Shown piece after piece: positions 1 through 9,486 of a stretch of 64,000 bases of DNA. The translations under genes were made by a program, and so were the position numbers. Each line of letters starts with the position of its first letter. Within the stretch, counting starts at the first letter, position 1. Origin of the DNA: Hanleya hanleyi (Eukaryota > Mollusca > Polyplacophora > Lepidopleurida > Hanleyidae); NCBI GenBank assembly GCA_036873755.1, contig JAVTVY010025257.1, positions 1 to 64,000 of the forward strand, in the 5' to 3' direction. The notes beneath the pieces were generated by a model that ran no database searches, was not told where the DNA came from, and saw only the letters and a program-made list of their open reading frames with translations.

Positions 1-105
1 GGTGCGGTGGAAACCTTTACACTGCGCGCGCCGGGGTCAAAGGTCAGTTCCGGTCACCTTTAGCGACGTACACCAAACAGAAGCGAGTATTTAAAATCCG
101 TCACA
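1..105. other. Edge segment with a DR1-like nuclear-receptor motif
   Basis: No gene is visible. Positions 34-46 read GGGTCA, one base, AGGTCA, which is a direct repeat of nuclear-receptor half-sites with 1-bp spacing. A partial copy of the CCAAT/YY1 promoter repeat that follows is visible around 78-95 (cagaagcgagtattt). Binding is inferred from motif shape only. Confidence 0.35.
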
Positions 106-172
106 GAGCTCTCGTCCAATCAGAAGCGAGTATTTTGACCCGGTGCATTATGGGACATATCCAAGATGGCGG
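106..172 (+). repeat. 67-bp inverted repeat, left copy (promoter-like)
   Basis: This stretch matches the reverse complement of 4168-4234 with a single mismatch. It contains a CCAAT box at 116-120 and ends in a YY1-like CAAGATGGCGG motif. It lies 236 bp upstream of the first zinc-finger gene, so it may be part of that gene's promoter. The pair encloses both zinc-finger genes and could be either a duplicated promoter module or the arms of a mobile unit. Confidence 0.7.
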
Positions 173-214
173 TTCCAAAATGGCGGATCCAAAATGGCGG
201 CTCCAAAATGGCGG
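161..214 (+). promoter_or_regulatory. Four YY1-like motifs spaced 14 bp apart
   Basis: CCAAGATGGCGG at 161-172 is followed by CCAAAATGGCGG at 175-186, 189-200 and 203-214, one every 14 bp. AAGATGGCGGC/AAAATGGCGGC is the known YY1 core in animals, also used in LINE-1 promoters. The array sits about 190 bp upstream of the zinc-finger start codon, next to a CCAAT box and a TATA box, which fits a promoter role. Occupancy by YY1 is inference. Confidence 0.5.
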
Positions 215-354
215 CGTATGAGAGCTTCTGGACATGGACCTGATAGAAGTCCGGAATGGTGGAACATTCGTAAACATTCGGGCACTTTTACATCCGGGGA
301 CTTTTACATCCGAAGAGACACGGAAGTGCCCGAACATGATATCAGCTAGCGTGC

Positions 355-362
355 TATAAAAG
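355..362 (+). promoter_or_regulatory. TATA box of zinc-finger gene 1
   Basis: TATAAAAG lies 46 bp upstream of the ATG at 408. A pyrimidine/CA context (TTCATCAGAC, 380-389) sits about 25-30 bp downstream and is the likely start of transcription. The block from here to the ATG is nearly identical to the one in front of the second gene (1489-1541), so the promoter was copied with the gene or kept by selection. Confidence 0.65.
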
Positions 363-407
363 GGAAGCGGTCTGGCCGTTTCATCAGACACTCTGTCAAC
401 CACCAAG

Positions 408-1322
408 ATGTTCACTTGTACTACGTGCTCGAAATCATTCACTCGTCTGTACGACTTGCGCCGCCATGAGGCTACCAAGCACGAAGGAACCGCCCGGTAT
501 AACTGTACGATATGTACACCGTCGTTTCAGCGCCCGGATCATTTACTGCGCCACACACGTGCACGCCATGAAGTACCCAAGCGTCCATGCGAAGAATGTG
601 GTCGGCTTTTCAAACTGACCAGTCAGTTGCTGCGACACCAACGCACACGACACCCTGTTCCGCAGCCACGTTTGCAGATAGAAGAGCCCGTAGGCATCAA
701 TATCGAAACAGGGGGAACTCCCACCCATCGCACGAGGGCCGATGATGATGTCGCCCTAATTCAACAGTCAAATTCCGACGACAAGACCTTGGGCCAGATT
801 TTGTACGACGTGGAGGGCAAAGTACACTTCGTGGACGAAGCCATAAATGTTCCCAGCGATCTGTTACACGAAGACCATCCAGTGAGTGACATTTATCGGC
901 GCCATTGGCCCATGATCCGGCACTGTTTCTACCGTCATCGCCCTATTCAAGATATCTACAATTTCCGACTGACCGACCTCGCCCGTCTACGTAGCTACGT
1001 AGAAGCCATCTTCAAAGATCAAACTACGGCCTTCAAATTGAATCTGGCGTTTGGTTATGTGCTGCAGCATAAAGAGACAGTCCAAGTCCGATATTTTTAC
1101 CCGAGCAGTAACATCCGGGTATTTGACCAACCGTTTACCATCATTAACCGAGTGTCGCTAGAGACGATGCTGGAGAAACTGGACACCGTGGATCCCTTGG
1201 AATGGGCCCAACAACAACGCCCCAACACCAAGTGGACAGTGGAGAGTGTGACCAATGTTACGTTTTTCGTTACCAAGCTGACCGACCACTCCCATCGGCT
1301 GAATGCGTCACTCATGCACTGA
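408..1322 (+). CDS. Three-finger C2H2 protein with conserved C-terminal module (copy 1)
   Basis: The 304-residue reading frame is intronless. Three C2H2 fingers of the form C-x2-C-x12-H-x4-H occupy roughly residues 4-80, followed by a variable linker to about residue 140. A conserved region (about 142-293) contains IYNFRLTDL, FKLNLAFGYVLQ and WTVESVTNVTFFVTKL. From family knowledge, this C-terminal region resembles the segment that precedes the polymerase part in some large invertebrate mobile-element polypeptides with protein-primed B-type DNA polymerases; that link is from memory and unverified. The ATG has a good context (caccaagATG) and lies just behind a TATA box. Copy 2 at 1542-2462 is about 91% identical over the C-terminal module but only about half identical in the fingers. 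The frame ends with a divergent tail after TKLTD, where copy 2 stops. It could be a stand-alone regulator derived from a transposon or the truncated N-terminal part of a larger protein. Confidence 0.7.
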   Translation: MFTCTTCSKSFTRLYDLRRHEATKHEGTARYNCTICTPSFQRPDHLLRHTRARHEVPKRPCEECGRLFKLTSQLLRHQRTRHPVPQPRLQIEEPVGINIETGGTPTHRTRADDDVALIQQSNSDDKTLGQILYDVEGKVHFVDEAINVPSDLLHEDHPVSDIYRRHWPMIRHCFYRHRPIQDIYNFRLTDLARLRSYVEAIFKDQTTAFKLNLAFGYVLQHKETVQVRYFYPSSNIRVFDQPFTIINRVSLETMLEKLDTVDPLEWAQQQRPNTKWTVESVTNVTFFVTKLTDHSHRLNASLMH

Positions 1323-1488
1323 TGAATACCATAACATGCCGTACATACTCTATATGTCTACATGTTGATCGTTGACGGTACGGAGGTGACCGAAGAGACA
1401 CGGATGTTACCGAAGATGTCACGGCTCGGCCCTCGACTTGGGGATAGTTGAACTGAGTGTGCTAAAAATAGATCACCAGCTAGCGTGC
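1323..1488. other. Spacer between the two zinc-finger genes
   Basis: This short spacer has no reading frame of note. No AATAAA signal is visible directly after gene 1. The stretch cggaagtgcc/cggatgttacc with agagacacgg resembles the sequence at 314-340, so the upstream region of gene 2 is a diverged copy of that of gene 1, but without the YY1-like array. Confidence 0.5.
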
Positions 1489-1496
1489 TATAAAAG
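1489..1496 (+). promoter_or_regulatory. TATA box of zinc-finger gene 2
   Basis: TATAAAAG is embedded in the same agctagcgtgc...gggaagcgg context as the first gene and lies 46 bp upstream of the ATG at 1542, the same distance as for gene 1. The 5' leader (cagacactctgtcaaccacc) is also shared. The matching spacing supports both start-codon choices. Confidence 0.65.
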
Positions 1497-1541
1497 GGAA
1501 GCGGCCTGGACGTTTCATCAGACACTCTGTCAACCACCAAG

Positions 1542-2462
1542 ATGTTCACTTGCACAACTTGCCAGAAGCTGTTTACTCGTCTAGATAATTTACGACGCCA
1601 CGAGGCCTCCACCCACAACGATGCTCGGTATACTTGTACAACCTGCGCACGGTCATTCAATCGGGAGGATCATTTACTGTGCCACGAACGCTCATTCCAC
1701 GAGGGTGCGACGAAACAATGTAACGGTTGTGGTCAACTCTTCAAACGACGCAGTCAGTTGCTGCGACACCAACGGTTGATTCATGCCCCGGTACCATGGC
1801 ATGTGCGACAACTCCCTACTGAGGAGGAGCCGCGGAAGGTCAGACCTAGTGAAGATGAGCCCGGGGAGACGAATGCCACTGGTGATGCGATGAAGGAGAG
1901 CCCGTCTATACCCACAGTTCAGAGCCTGGATATCCAGCCGGACCCCACCGTTACGGTTTCGAGTCATACGCCTGACAACATCGAACATTTTCTGGACGAG
2001 CCCATAAATGTTCCTAGCGATCTCTTACAGGGCGCCCATCCAGTGAGTGACATCTATCGGCGCCATTGGTCCATGATACGGCACTGTTTCCACCGTCATC
2101 GCCCTATTCAAGATATCTACAATTTCCGACTGACCGACCTCGCCTGTCTACGTAGCTACGTAGAAGCCATCTTCAAAGATCAAACTACGGCCTTCAAATT
2201 GAATCTGGCGTTTGGTTATGTGCTGCAGCATAAAGAGACCGTCCAAGTCCGATGCTTTTACCCGAGCAGTAACATCCAGGTATTTGACCAACCGTTTACC
2301 ATCATTAACCGAGTGTCGCTAGAGACGATGCTGGAGAAACTGAACACCGTGGATCCCTTGGAATGGGCCCGGTTGCAACGCCCCAACACCAAGTGGACAG
2401 TGGACAGTGTGACCAATGTTACGTTCTTCGTGACCAAGCTGACCGACCAACCCATCGGGTGA
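1542..2462 (+). CDS. Three-finger C2H2 protein with conserved C-terminal module (copy 2)
   Basis: This 306-residue intronless frame is a tandem duplicate of the gene at 408-1322. It has three C2H2 fingers (about residues 4-80), an unrelated acidic, proline-rich linker, and the same C-terminal module from about residue 152. The second finger reads LLCHERSFH where copy 1 has LLRHTRARH; metal ligands are kept. The nucleotide sequence of the C-terminal half is far closer to copy 1 than the finger half. The frame stops right after the residues PIG at CCATCGG|GTGAATG. The GTGAAT there could in principle act as a 5' splice site, so the protein may continue in a spliced form; no downstream exon was recognised. 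AATAAA follows 100 bp after the stop. The function is unknown; DNA binding is inferred from the fingers. Confidence 0.7.
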   Translation: MFTCTTCQKLFTRLDNLRRHEASTHNDARYTCTTCARSFNREDHLLCHERSFHEGATKQCNGCGQLFKRRSQLLRHQRLIHAPVPWHVRQLPTEEEPRKVRPSEDEPGETNATGDAMKESPSIPTVQSLDIQPDPTVTVSSHTPDNIEHFLDEPINVPSDLLQGAHPVSDIYRRHWSMIRHCFHRHRPIQDIYNFRLTDLACLRSYVEAIFKDQTTAFKLNLAFGYVLQHKETVQVRCFYPSSNIQVFDQPFTIINRVSLETMLEKLNTVDPLEWARLQRPNTKWTVDSVTNVTFFVTKLTDQPIG

Positions 2463-2561
2463 ATGTATTCACCCAGGCACTGATAGATACTCAGAATGCA
2501 CAAGCAACTATCTGAGGATATGTTGCCTCAACGGCATCCTGGGCTGCCCGATGATGATTAG

Positions 2562-2567
2562 AATAAA
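2562..2567 (+). terminator. Polyadenylation signal AATAAA after gene 2
   Basis: AATAAA lies 100 bp downstream of the stop codon of the second zinc-finger gene. The same signal recurs in the duplicated flank at 2874-2879, and another lies at 3056-3061. This supports gene 2 as a transcribed unit with a short 3' UTR. Confidence 0.5.
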
Positions 2568-2706
2568 CGGTTCAAAGCGAACATGGCTGAAGATGGAACT
2601 TTCTGAAATGAAGACTTCTGATTGGACAAGAATACATCTAACGGACAGGAACGAATATGACAGATGCAAATGGTGGCCTCTGATTGGACAAGTCTTCTTG
2701 AATTGT

Positions 2707-2765
2707 AACACCAAGTGGATAGTGGAGATAATGACCAATGTTGCGTTAAACTGACCACCACCTCC
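2707..2765 (+). pseudogene. Degraded fragment of the zinc-finger gene 3' coding end
   Basis: The sequence aacaccaagtggatagtgga and the following accaatgttgcgtt match the coding region around 2386-2450 (NTKWTV..VTNVTF), but a deletion and substitutions break the frame. It is a third, decayed copy of the end of the C-terminal module, left behind by the tandem duplication. Confidence 0.55.
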
Positions 2766-3076
2766 ATCGGATGAAAGTATTCACCCATGCACTGATAGAT
2801 ACTCAGAATGCGCAAACAACTATGTGAGGATATGTTGCCTCAACGGTATCCTGGCCTGCCCGACGATGATTAGAATAAACGGTTCAGATGGCACTTTCTG
2901 AAATGGAGACTTCTGATTGGACAAGAATACATCTAACGGACAGGAACGAATATGAAACATGCAAATGGTGGCCTCTTATTGGATAAGAATCTTCTTGAAT
3001 TGTAAATATACCCAACGCGGCTCCCCCAGCGTGGGTATGATGTAACATTGGAGAAAATAAACTATATGAAAAAAAC

Positions 3077-3136
3077 TTCTTGTTGTTGTTGTTCTCTCAT
3101 GTGTCATCCTTGTTGTTGTTGTTGTTCTCTCTCTGG
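3077..3136 (+). repeat. (GTT)n microsatellite
   Basis: Two runs of TTG/GTT trinucleotides are separated by ctctcatgtgtcatcc. This is simple sequence with no coding content. Confidence 0.8.
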
Positions 3137-3407
3137 TCTATATCATGGCGTTATGTTAGAGTGTTAAGGTATAACGACGGGCGTTGACGGGCATCACTGC
3201 ATTTCGAAGAATTAGTGACAATTCCATGGAATATCAGAGCTTCTGAGCTATTTCACCAGGGCGTTGAAGCATTAAGAATGGTGTTGGTGGGCGTTGCTAA
3301 AAGATGACACCTCACACGGTCCATTTGGACCGCGGATGGTCCATCTCTACACCAAATACCTTCCTGCACTGCCCCAAAAGGCCCACTTTCGCTACAACTT
3401 GTACTAA

Positions 3408-3427
3408 TGACGTCATCGATGACGTCA
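3408..3427. promoter_or_regulatory. Perfect 20-bp palindrome with two CRE octamers
   Basis: TGACGTCA, then TCGA, then TGACGTCA form a perfect palindrome made of two full cAMP-response-element sites. It recurs exactly at 3584-3603. CREB/ATF binding is inferred from the motif. Confidence 0.5.
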
Positions 3428-3583
3428 CAGATGCTGTAAACATCCCTGAAATCGGGGTCTATACTCCGAGAGCTACAACATGACACATCCCATGACGCAT
3501 TCGCAACGCGGATGGTCCATCTCTACACCAAATACCTTCCTGCACGGCCCTAAAAGGCTCACTTTCGCTAATACTCCTACTGA

Positions 3584-3603
3584 TGACGTCATCGATGACG
3601 TCA
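3584..3603. promoter_or_regulatory. Second copy of the double CRE palindrome
   Basis: This is identical to 3408-3427 and sits one satellite period (176 bp) away. Conservation of all 20 bases while the flanks diverge is notable, but only two copies exist. Confidence 0.5.
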
Positions 3604-3837
3604 CAGATGACGGGAACATCCCTCAATTCGGAATGTACACCCCGAGAACTACAAAATGACACCTCCCAGGACGCATTCAGACCAAGGATGGTCCATCGCG
3701 ACCCCAAATACCTTCCTTCACTGCCCCAAAATGGCCACTTTACTTACTACAACCAAATGCGCATGCACAGATTGACGCGACTTGCATTTAAAAACACGCT
3801 ATTCTGACTCTACCCCACACAAGCTTCACATTGATAC

Positions 3838-5790
3838 CTCACACGACCCATTCGAACCGTGAATAGCCCATCTCAAACCCAAACACACACCCACATACCC
3901 CCCAACACGTCTATTTCTATACTACGGCCAGGCTGCGCATGCGCAGAATGCCGCTATTTCAACCCCACATCCAGCCCATCAGATGCTCCTCCACGAGAGC
4001 TTCAAAATAAGACCTCATTCGACCCCATTGGACCATTAGGGACTCCCCTAGCTCCCAAAACGTCTAGCGGGACCCATACAGGGTCCAGTTTTCGACACTA
4101 GGTGACCACATCCCGATAAAATGGCCAGTTTTCGACACCAGATGTGCCGCCATCTTGAACATACGTGCCGCCATCTTGGATATGCCCCATAATGCACCGG
4201 GTCAAAATACTCGCTTCTGATTGGACGAGAGCTCCGTGGCGGCTTTGAAATACTCGCTTCTGATTGGACGAGAGCTCCGCATTGCGTCTGCGCATGCGCA
4301 GAATGATATTCCTAACGCACACCCAACCCATCAGATGCCCCTTCACGAATGCTTCACATGGATACCTCACTCGACCCCATTGGACCATTAGGGACTCCCC
4401 TAGCTCCCGGATTTGAAATACTCGCTTCTGATTGGACGAGAGCTCCGCATTGCGTCTGCGCAGAATGATATTCCTACCGCACACCCAACCCATCAGATTC
4501 CCCTTCACGAATGCTTCACATGGATACCTCACTCGACCCCATTGGACCATTAGGGACTCCCCTAGCTCCAACACGGCTATTTCCATACCCTTGGGCCACC
4601 GCGCATGCGCAGAATGACGCTATGTCAACCCACTAGTCGAGTCAGATGCCCCTTCGCATAAGCTTCACTTTGATACCTCACTCGATCCCATTGGACCATT
4701 ATTGGCTTCGCTAGCTCCAAAACGGCTATTTCCATACCCTTGGGCCACCGCGCATGCGCAGAATGGTGACAACGGCCGAGCCACTAGTCCATTCAGATGC
4801 CCCTTCACCTAGGCTTTACTTTGATACCTCATACGACCCCATTGGACCATTTGTGGCTCCCCTAGCTCCCAACACGGCTATTTCCATACCCTTGGGCCAC
4901 CGCGCATGCGCAGATTGACGCTAGTTCAAACCCACTAGTCCAGTCAGATGCCCCCTCACATAGGCTTCACTTTAATACCTCATTCGACCCCACGGGACCA
5001 GTAGTAACTCCCCTAGGTCCAAAACGGCTATTTCCATACCCTTGGGCCACCGCGCATGCGCAGAATGACGCTATGTCAACCCACTAGTCGAGTCAGATGC
5101 CCCTTCACATAAGCTTCACTTTGATACCTCACTCGATCCCATTGGACCATACCCTTGGGCCACCGCGCATGCGCAGAATGGTGACAACGGCCGAGCCACT
5201 AGTCCATTCAGATGCCCCTTCACCTAGGCTTTACTTTGATACCTCATACGACCCCATTGGACCATTTGTGGCTCCCCTAGCTCCCAACACGGCTATTTCC
5301 ATACCCTTGGGCCACCGCGCATGCGCAGAATGACGCTAGTTCAAACCCACTAGCCCAGTCAGATGCCCCCTCACATAGGCTTCACTTTAATACCTCATTC
5401 GACCCACTGGACCAGTAGTAACTCCCCTAGCTCCAAAACGGCTATTTCCATACCCTTGGGCCACCGCGCATGCGCAGAATGACGCTAGTTCAACCCCACA
5501 CCCAGCCCATCAGATGGCCCCTCACCTAGGCTTCACATTGATACCTCATATGACCCCACTGGACCAGTAGTAACTCCCCTAGCTCCAAAACGGCTATTTC
5601 CATACCCTTGGGCCACCGCGCATGCGCAGAATGACGCTAGTTCAACCCCACACCCAGCCCATCAGATGCCCCTTCACCTAGGCTTCACCCAGCCCATCAG
5701 ATGCCCCCTCACCTAGGCTTCACATTGATACCTCACTCGATCCCATTGGACCATTTGTGGCTCCCCTAGCTCCAACACGGCTATTTCCAT
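3838..5790 (+). repeat. NRF1-box satellite, main block
   Basis: Units of roughly 110-190 bp contain, in order, ccattggaccatt (CCAAT box on the opposite strand), gactcccctagctcc, acggctatttccatac, and gcgcatgcgcagaatg. The palindrome GCGCATGCGC is at 3935, 4290, 4601, 4750, 4902, 5052, 5165, 5317, 5466 and 5618 (start positions). One unit near 4450 has lost half of it. The short reading frames seen here are by-products of the repeat. The array also includes three copies of the CCAAT/tctgattggacgagagctcc module (4209, 4250, 4421). Confidence 0.75.
4168..4234 (-). repeat. 67-bp inverted repeat, right copy (promoter-like)
   Basis: This is the reverse complement of 106-172 with one mismatch, including the YY1-like CCGCCATCTTGG at its left end and the ATTGG (CCAAT) at its right end. 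A second YY1-like CCGCCATCTTG is at 4148-4158. It points outward relative to the zinc-finger pair. Confidence 0.7.
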
Positions 5791-6040
5791 ATCCTTAGGC
5801 CACACGAGTTGTCTCCCTTGCGACAATGTGTGCAGATGGCGCTACTGTCGACGCCGTGATATGGAAAGGGCATCCCCACACCATCCTGGAGCCGCCATTT
5901 TGTTTGTTGTTTTCTTGCGGAGATACACGGGACAATAAACGCTCGACCCTAGGGTGGTACAGATGCAAGACTGATCCTATTAACATGGTACAACACCTAT
6001 AGATTATGTTTATTACTAGGACGTCAGCGAAATCCTAATG
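5791..6040. other. Insertion interrupting the NRF1-box satellite
   Basis: This is non-satellite sequence between satellite units. It contains gccgccattttgtttgttg (YY1-like on the minus strand) around 5890 and aataaac at 5935. No convincing coding frame is seen. Confidence 0.45.
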
Positions 6041-6400
6041 CTTCACTTTGATACCTCACTCGACACAATCGGACCCCATACCCCATATAGGTATTTTCCC
6101 GGATTTTTCGATAAAGTCCGAGTTCCGTTTTTTTTCAGGAAAAATTTTACATGCACTAACCCAGCCATAAAATACCCCTTCACCTAGGCTTCACTTTGAT
6201 ACCTCACTCGACTCCATTGGACCATTAGGGACTCCCCTACATCCCAAAACGGCTATTTTCATACCCTTCGGCCACCGCGCATGCGCAGAAGTCCGATATG
6301 TCAACCCCACACCCAGCCCATTAGATGCCCCTTCACATAAGCTTCACTTTGATACCTCACTCGACCCCATCGGACCATTTTATCTAGGGACTACTTTTTC
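6041..6400 (+). repeat. NRF1-box satellite, second block
   Basis: Diverged satellite units resume (cttcactttgatacctcact, ccattggaccatt). One NRF1-type palindrome is present at 6277-6286 and none is seen further right. The array decays into unique sequence after about 6400. Confidence 0.6.
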
Positions 6401-9007
6401 TCCGCGGAAGCTTTTTCCCGAGACCGTATCACCGCCAAAACCGCGGCCAGACCGCATCACCGCGGATGAATACATCCTGAATACATCCCCTGCAGCAATT
6501 GGAACTCTCCTGTGTTAGAGGTAGCTTTTGGTCATCCTGCCGGAACTATAGTTCACTTGACCTCTGTGACCCTCCCGTGACCTCCCTAATATGCAAATTT
6601 CTGAGGTCAAACGTCCCCAATTTACGCTTTGTATACTACTGTTCAACTTCTGCGCTACCGGTACGTGGGGTGAAAGCTTATCTCGGTCCACAGCCTGCTC
6701 CTGTTTGTCCATAGGGAGAAACCGATTTTCGTTGTTGACGAAATCATTCGCTATATCAACCAAGGTGATGGAATACATACAACTTGGTTGGTGTACATGT
6801 ACGTGTAGCGAAGGAAGTCATCAACAACGAGATTCGGAGGCGAGTCATAATTGACTGGCTATTATTGCGTGTACTAGAGCAGCATTATACGAACACAACT
6901 TGTGAATCACGTGAATAAGCAAGGATGTCTCTCATGGTTATAACGTCACTCTATCGGTTCTTTATCTTTCTCTGTCTAATTTTTTGTTTCGTGTGTATGT
7001 GTGTGTGTTCTTTTTTTTCTGTTTTTACTGAAAGTATTGGTGGGGGAATGGCCCCTCCTGCTCCGCCGTCCCTGTATCATAGCACAATTAGGCGAAGTTA
7101 GTCACCTAAGACTGCGAACTGTAAAGAGCATGTTGATGACTGTTTTCATGTGATTGACAAAATAAATATCAAGATTATGCTTTTATCAAGACTATGTCCA
7201 TTTTCTTTCTAATTTTGATGAATGCAAGGCTGAACAATCAAATAACAGTGTTTTATCTTCGCTGATATCACGAACCGTCCAGAATATAGGAGTCAATGTT
7301 TTTAACGGCATTTGTCTTTGTAATTGGTGGCATACATCGTGCAAGGATTTAATCATTTATCTCTACCATCTTTTATATGGTATAACACTATTAACCTTTC
7401 GTGAACCTAAAAATTAATAAACAATGCCGGTAAAAAAAATTATAGAGCTTTGGCTGGCCCACTAATGCTGGACAGTTGTAAATAGTTTTAGTTTTACGAC
7501 AGATATGCGACGCAGACAATTCATTTCGAAAATACGTATTCATTGAAGTAGTTTTTCGTGGACATCATATGAATTTTAGAAAAGTTGGTCAAATTATTGG
7601 GGGGGCTTCAGCCCCCGTGGCGCCCCCCCCCCCCCGGCTCCGCCGTGCCTGTAAACACAGTGCCATCGAATGAAGAGTTGATACTTGCGACGTGGCTTGT
7701 GGCAATCTCGGTAACTTATTGCAACGTATACATCTATAACACTGGTGCTGAAAATTGGTACGCTCTCGCCAACTAACGCACGACGAATGAGTCACCACGC
7801 TTCGACCCGGGTAAAGGTTCTTTTGCTGGTTTAAATTTAATAACACATTTTGGAAAAACGAAGAATCTCTGTAGTATACACCGGATATATGTCTATACCC
7901 TATTGGAGTTTCGAGAGCTGTAAATCATCACAGGATTCAAAATGTAGAGCTTAAGATTTCACAAAAAAGCTGTACTTAAAAGTAAATTGAAAGCAAAATC
8001 AATCCTAACAAATTGTTGTAATAAAATACATATGTATAATTCTACACTCTGAAATCGGTGACCATATCTCTTCTCCCATTGGCCAAAATAGCATCACGTG
8101 ATGTGAAATTGAACAGTTTACAACTCGATAAACTTCGCATTTCGAAGTCGAAGTTTACACGTTTCTTGACGAACTATTTTTGTAGCAGACGATGAGGTTT
8201 CTCGTACCGACTGGTTTTGACCTATAGAATTCAGGACGGAACAGTAACAGTTCACGCCGACAAATTCATGACACTAACGTCGTAATTTTTTTTGACACCT
8301 CGCACATAAAGAATGAACAGTTACGCAATTTATTTACAACCGAACGCTTGGTGAGTAGGAATCTGAAATGGACAGGAGTAACGGAGTGCAGGTACGTTGG
8401 CCCAGTGAAAAGAGAGTGGTACGGTACAAACATTCGCGCTGACGTTTGACAGCCTCACCCGATTCATTCGTTGATTATTATATCCAGTCGTCTTCAATTA
8501 TCCAAAGTATTTTCATTCAGATTCATCTTTGTCCAGGTGATGGTTAATTCGGTAAATTCTTTTGTCCCTAAATTATGAATTTATTCTAACTGTTATTCCA
8601 ACTGTTATTCCAACTGTCGTTTATAGCATATAGCATCGGATTGTACAAAAATAGCAATGTCACGTGCGCCCGTTCTCACTGTTGCAGTCCGCGGTAGAAA
8701 ATAGTTCTAGTTCAATTTATTTTTAATTTTCATGTTTGAACAATTCTGAATAAAACGAATAATGACATATTCATCAAATGATATATTCATGAGGAATAAA
8801 ACTTTTCATTTAAAAGAAAAATCTGTATTCGGCTTGTTATATATATTCGACGGGATATATATTCAGAAGTCAGTGAAGAGGGCACTTGCATGTCAGCTGT
8901 TTTACGGGTGACGGGGTTAAATTCATCTCTAAAGATATCTGTAAACGCCTTCCTTACAATAAAAAGTATGCATAGATCAACTGATAAATGAGAGTGAAGA
9001 ATTATAA
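6401..9007. other. Gene-free stretch
   Basis: I see no supportable gene. Contents are AT-rich sequence, a short (TG)n run near 6993-7010, and two related C-rich patches with 'gctccgccgt' near 7055-7075 and 7600-7650; the second has a long C run. The short open frames lack codon structure or recognisable motifs. Confidence 0.5.
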
Positions 9008-9164
9008 GGATTAACTTTCGCATTTTGCAGGTTCATCGGGGTATAAACTGTCAAATGATGTGGTTCAAACTACGTGTAAACTGTACTCGCAAGCTCGCAC
9101 AGTTTGAACCACATCATTTGACAGTTTATACCCCGATGAACCAGCAAAATGCGAAAGTCAATCC
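9008..9164. repeat. Hairpin with 64-bp arms
   Basis: Positions 9008-9071 and 9101-9164 are inverted copies with two mismatches, separated by a 29-bp loop. RNA from either strand would fold into a long stem. It is either a miniature inverted-repeat element or a recent palindromic duplication. No target-site duplication was found. Confidence 0.8.
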
Positions 9165-9283
9165 GTAAATAAATTCAGTTGTTGCCACGGTATTCAAAAC
9201 CCAGGCCCCACATACCAGATATTCAACTGCCTTATTTTCGTTGTATCCACATGTTGATTTGTGAACAACTTGCACCGAGTCGG

Positions 9284-9486
9284 CGTTAGGACAATAATGC
9301 ATGACTGCACCACGTTAGGACAATAATGCATGACTGCACCACGTTAGGACAATAATGCATGACTGCACCACGTTAGGACAATAATGCATGACTGCACCAC
9401 GTTAGGACAATAATGCATGACTGCACCACGTTAGGACAATAATGCATGACTGCACCACGTTAGGACAATAATGCATGACTGCACCA
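9284..9486 (+). repeat. Perfect 29-bp minisatellite, seven copies
   Basis: Seven head-to-tail copies of a 29-bp unit (cgttaggacaataatgcatg plus nine bases) show no differences that I can see. Perfect identity implies very recent expansion or homogenisation. The units have no spacers, so this is not a CRISPR-like array. Confidence 0.95.

Larger units (their letters stand above)
2453..3003 (+). repeat. Tandem duplication of the gene 3' flank
   Basis: The segment starting at 2453 (catcgggtgaatgtattcac) is repeated from 2766 (catcggatgaaagtattcac), including the polyadenylation signal and the motif cttctgattggacaagaata. A weaker third relative lies at the end of gene 1 (1292-1320). This shows that the whole locus has grown by unequal duplication. 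Confidence 0.65.
3290..3735 (+). repeat. About 176-bp satellite units carrying double CRE palindromes
   Basis: Units begin near 3305, 3480 and 3657 (gacacctcac..., gacacatccc..., gacacctccc...) and share ggatggtccatc and accaaataccttcc. The first two contain TGACGTCATCGATGACGTCA; the third unit lacks it and merges into the next satellite. The repeated ccattggacc-like segment suggests common ancestry with the NRF1-type satellite that follows. Confidence 0.65.

Noticed and set aside
4098..4586. 162-codon minus-strand frame over the CCAAT/NRF1 repeats
   Set aside because: It is an internally repeated translation of the satellite module with no domain.
9284..9486. Regular short repeats as a possible CRISPR array
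   Set aside because: The copies are directly head-to-tail with no spacers, and the context is eukaryotic. The same holds for 51313-51472.
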